7,436 bases of DNA from Actinocrinis sp046724665 (GTDB taxonomy: Bacteria > Actinomycetota > Actinomycetes > Streptomycetales > Catenulisporaceae): the NCBI GenBank assembly GCA_046724665.1, contig JBKOWZ010000108.1, forward strand, positions 1-7,436, written 5' to 3'. This document shows, piece by piece, positions 6,087 to 7,436 of this stretch. The stretch's first letter is position 1; every line of letters begins with the position of its first letter. The translations under genes and the position numbers were made by a program. The notes under the pieces were generated by a model. That model worked only from the letters and a program-made list of their open reading frames with translations. It made no database searches and was not told the DNA's origin.

Positions 6087-7075
6087 CCATGTCCGGCGAA
6101 ACCGCGTCCGAAGACAAGCGTGTCCTGGTCACCGGCGGCGCCGGCTACGTCGGCTCCGTGGTGGCGGCGCGGCTGCTCGAATCCGGACACCGCGTGACAG
6201 TGCTCGATGACCTGTCGACCGGCCACCGCGTGGCAGTACCCGAAGGCGCCGAGTTCGTCGAGGGCCGCGTGCACGACACCGCCGCGAAGCTGCTCGACCC
6301 CTCGTACGGCGCGGTGCTGCACTTCGCCGCCTTCTCGCAGGTCGGCGAGTCGGTGGCCAAACCCGAGAAGTACTGGGCCAACAACGTCGTCGGCACGCAT
6401 CTGCTGCTCGACGCGATGCGCGAGGCCGGGGTGCGGCGCCTGGTGTTCTCCTCGACCGCCGCAGTGTACGGCGAGCCGGAGGCCGTGCCGATCCCGGAGT
6501 CCGCGCGCACCGCGCCGACCAATCCGTACGGCGCGACGAAACTGGCCGTGGACCACATGATCTCCGCCGAGTCGGCCGCGCACGGGCTGGCCGCGGTCTC
6601 GCTGCGGTACTTCAACGTCGCAGGGTCCTATAAAGGTCACGGCGAGCGGCACGACCCTGAGTCGCACCTGATCCCGCTGGTGCTGAAGACGGCGCTCGGC
6701 GAGCGGCCGGCGATCACCGTCTTCGGGACCGACTATCCGACCTCTGACGGTACGTGCGTGCGCGACTACATCCACGTCGCCGACCTGGCCGAGGCGCACC
6801 TGCTCGCGCTGCGCCGGGCGCGCGCCGGCGAGCACCTGATCTGCAACCTGGGCATCGGCAAGGGCTTCACGGTCCGCGAGGTGATCGAGGCCGCGCGCCG
6901 GGTGACCGGCCGGCCGATCCCGCAGTCCGAGGCGCCGCGCCGGACCGGCGACCCGGCCGCGCTGGTGGCCGGCGCGCAGCGGGCAGGAAGCGAACTCGGC
7001 TGGCGGCCGCGACACACCGATCTGGCCGACATGATCGCGGACGCGTGGACGTTCACCCGGTCACTTACCGTATAA
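6083..7075 (+). CDS. galE: UDP-glucose 4-epimerase
   Basis: A 330-residue NAD-dependent epimerase of the short-chain dehydrogenase superfamily that interconverts UDP-galactose and UDP-glucose, closing the Leloir cycle and supplying UDP-galactose for glycan synthesis. The Rossmann motif TGGAGYVGS covers residues 17-25. The catalytic Tyr149 and Lys153 are in NPYGATK. The preceding SSTAAVYG places a Thr125 where E. coli GalE has Ser124. RYFNVAG and GERHDPESHLIPL are the usual downstream family blocks, and CVRDYIHVADLAEAHLLAL follows. ATG 6083 overlaps the galT stop codon (ATGA), and GGGAGG (6070-6075) lies 7 bases upstream; a second ATG two codons on is less well placed. The final codons (CTT ACC GTA TAA) are unusually AT-rich because a probable promoter overlaps them. 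The length is close to the E. coli enzyme (338 residues). Confidence 0.96.
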   Translation: MTMSGETASEDKRVLVTGGAGYVGSVVAARLLESGHRVTVLDDLSTGHRVAVPEGAEFVEGRVHDTAAKLLDPSYGAVLHFAAFSQVGESVAKPEKYWANNVVGTHLLLDAMREAGVRRLVFSSTAAVYGEPEAVPIPESARTAPTNPYGATKLAVDHMISAESAAHGLAAVSLRYFNVAGSYKGHGERHDPESHLIPLVLKTALGERPAITVFGTDYPTSDGTCVRDYIHVADLAEAHLLALRRARAGEHLICNLGIGKGFTVREVIEAARRVTGRPIPQSEAPRRTGDPAALVAGAQRAGSELGWRPRHTDLADMIADAWTFTRSLTV

Positions 7076-7076
7076 T
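7046..7076 (+). promoter_or_regulatory. Probable internal promoter for galK
   Basis: A perfect -10 box, TATAAT (7071-7076), overlaps the galE stop codon in an otherwise very GC-rich context. The best -35 is TGGACG (7046-7051), four of six consensus positions, with a long 19-bp spacer. Transcription would begin near 7083 and give a leader of about 35 bases before the galK start. Streptomyces lividans is known to have an internal promoter (galP2) in its galTEK operon, but ahead of galE, so the position here differs. Confidence 0.5.
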
Positions 7077-7093
7077 ACAGAATACTGATATTC
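7070..7093. repeat. AT-rich palindromes in the galE-galK gap
   Basis: Two small dyads sit side by side: GTAT-A-ATAC (7070-7078), which overlaps the -10 box, and GAATA-CTGA-TATTC (7080-7093), a 5-bp stem with a 4-base loop. AATAC also recurs directly at 7074 and 7081. They could be an operator over the internal promoter or a short hairpin in the galK leader; no T-run suggests termination. Confidence 0.4.
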
Positions 7094-7103
7094 GGCCGCG
7101 GTA

Positions 7104-7111
7104 GAAGAGAG
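7104..7111 (+). promoter_or_regulatory. Ribosome binding site that fixes the galK start
   Basis: GAAGAGAG lies 7 bases before TTG 7119. The next in-frame candidate, GTG 7131, is 19 bases away, too far for this site, so the rare TTG start is favoured. Confidence 0.55.
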
Positions 7112-7118
7112 CATCCCG

Positions 7119-7436
7119 TTGAACAGCCCCGTGAACCCGACCGGCGCCCTCGCCGCGGTCGAGCCGATCGCCGCCGAGGCGAGCCGCCTGTTCGAGTCCG
7201 CATACGGCCGCGCGCCGTCCGGCGTGTGGGCCGCGCCGGGCCGGGTGAACGTCATCGGCGAGCACACGGACTACAACGAGGGCTTCGTCCTGCCGATGGC
7301 GATCGACCGTTACACCGCGGTCGCCGCGGCGCCGCGCACCGACGGCTCGCTGCGCGTGGTGTCGGCGGCCGGCGACGGCCGCGTGATCGAGATCCCGCTC
7401 GCCGCACTGGCCCCCGGCCTCCCGCACGGCTGGCCG
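7119..7436 (+). CDS. galK: Galactokinase (3' end missing)
   Basis: The first 106 residues of galactokinase, a GHMP-family kinase that phosphorylates galactose at C1 with ATP, the entry step of the Leloir pathway. The galactokinase signature GRVNVIGEHTDYNEGFVLPMAI starts at residue 41: Arg42, Glu48, His49 and Asp51 form the sugar-binding part. It is followed by the expected strands (YTAVAAAPR, LRVVSAAG). The frame is open to the window edge; the ATP-binding glycine/serine loop lies beyond it. The start is TTG 7119, chosen for its ribosome binding site; GTG 7131 is the alternative. A 43-bp gap separates it from galE, in contrast to the 4-bp overlap between galT and galE, and that gap holds a probable promoter. 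galK is therefore likely transcribed both with galTE and separately. Confidence 0.94.
   Translation, partial: MNSPVNPTGALAAVEPIAAEASRLFESAYGRAPSGVWAAPGRVNVIGEHTDYNEGFVLPMAIDRYTAVAAAPRTDGSLRVVSAAGDGRVIEIPLAALAPGLPHGWP

Noticed and set aside
5825..7015. Minus-strand open frame (396 codons) opposite galE
   Set aside because: Composition is that of a frame shadow, while galE on the plus strand has complete catalytic motifs.

Overview
The window is about 7.4 kb of very GC-rich DNA. Third codon positions are overwhelmingly G or C, GTG and TTG are used as starts, and genes overlap by 4 bp. This points to an actinomycete (Streptomyces, Catenulispora or Actinospica-like); the genus cannot be settled from the sequence alone. 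I saw no rRNA, tRNA, CRISPR, transposon or prophage gene. I saw no in-frame TTA codon in the genes read.

Layout, left to right. (1) The 3' end of one sugar ABC permease (1-417) overlaps by 4 bp a complete second permease (414-1370); both are CUT1-type (MalF/MalG-like). (2) A 121-residue protein of unknown function follows (1451-1816). (3) Next is a cytoplasmic GH42 beta-galactosidase (1926-3905) with both catalytic glutamates but a short C-terminus. (4) A DeoR-family repressor on the minus strand (4726-3911) converges on the galactosidase with only 5 bp between stop codons. (5) A 262-bp divergent control region (4727-4988) carries a cluster of GTTC(G/A) half-sites next to galT. (6) The Leloir operon follows in the order galT (4989-6086), galE (6083-7075) and galK (from 7119, cut by the window end). 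This galT-galE-galK order is the one known from Streptomyces. An AT-rich patch at the end of galE looks like an internal promoter for galK.

Together the genes make a plausible galactoside catabolic locus. The ABC importer brings in a galactoside (its substrate is not proven), GH42 splits it inside the cell, and GalK, GalT and GalE convert the released galactose to glucose-1-phosphate with regeneration of UDP-glucose. The DeoR protein probably represses galTEK, and perhaps the galactosidase gene, until a phosphorylated sugar intermediate accumulates.

I found no wholly new system. The points most worth following are the helically spaced operator cluster before galT, a perfect TATAAT with a hairpin/palindrome before galK, a related dyad before the galactosidase gene, the shortened GH42 C-terminal domain with an incomplete cysteine metal site, and the unassigned 121-residue protein.
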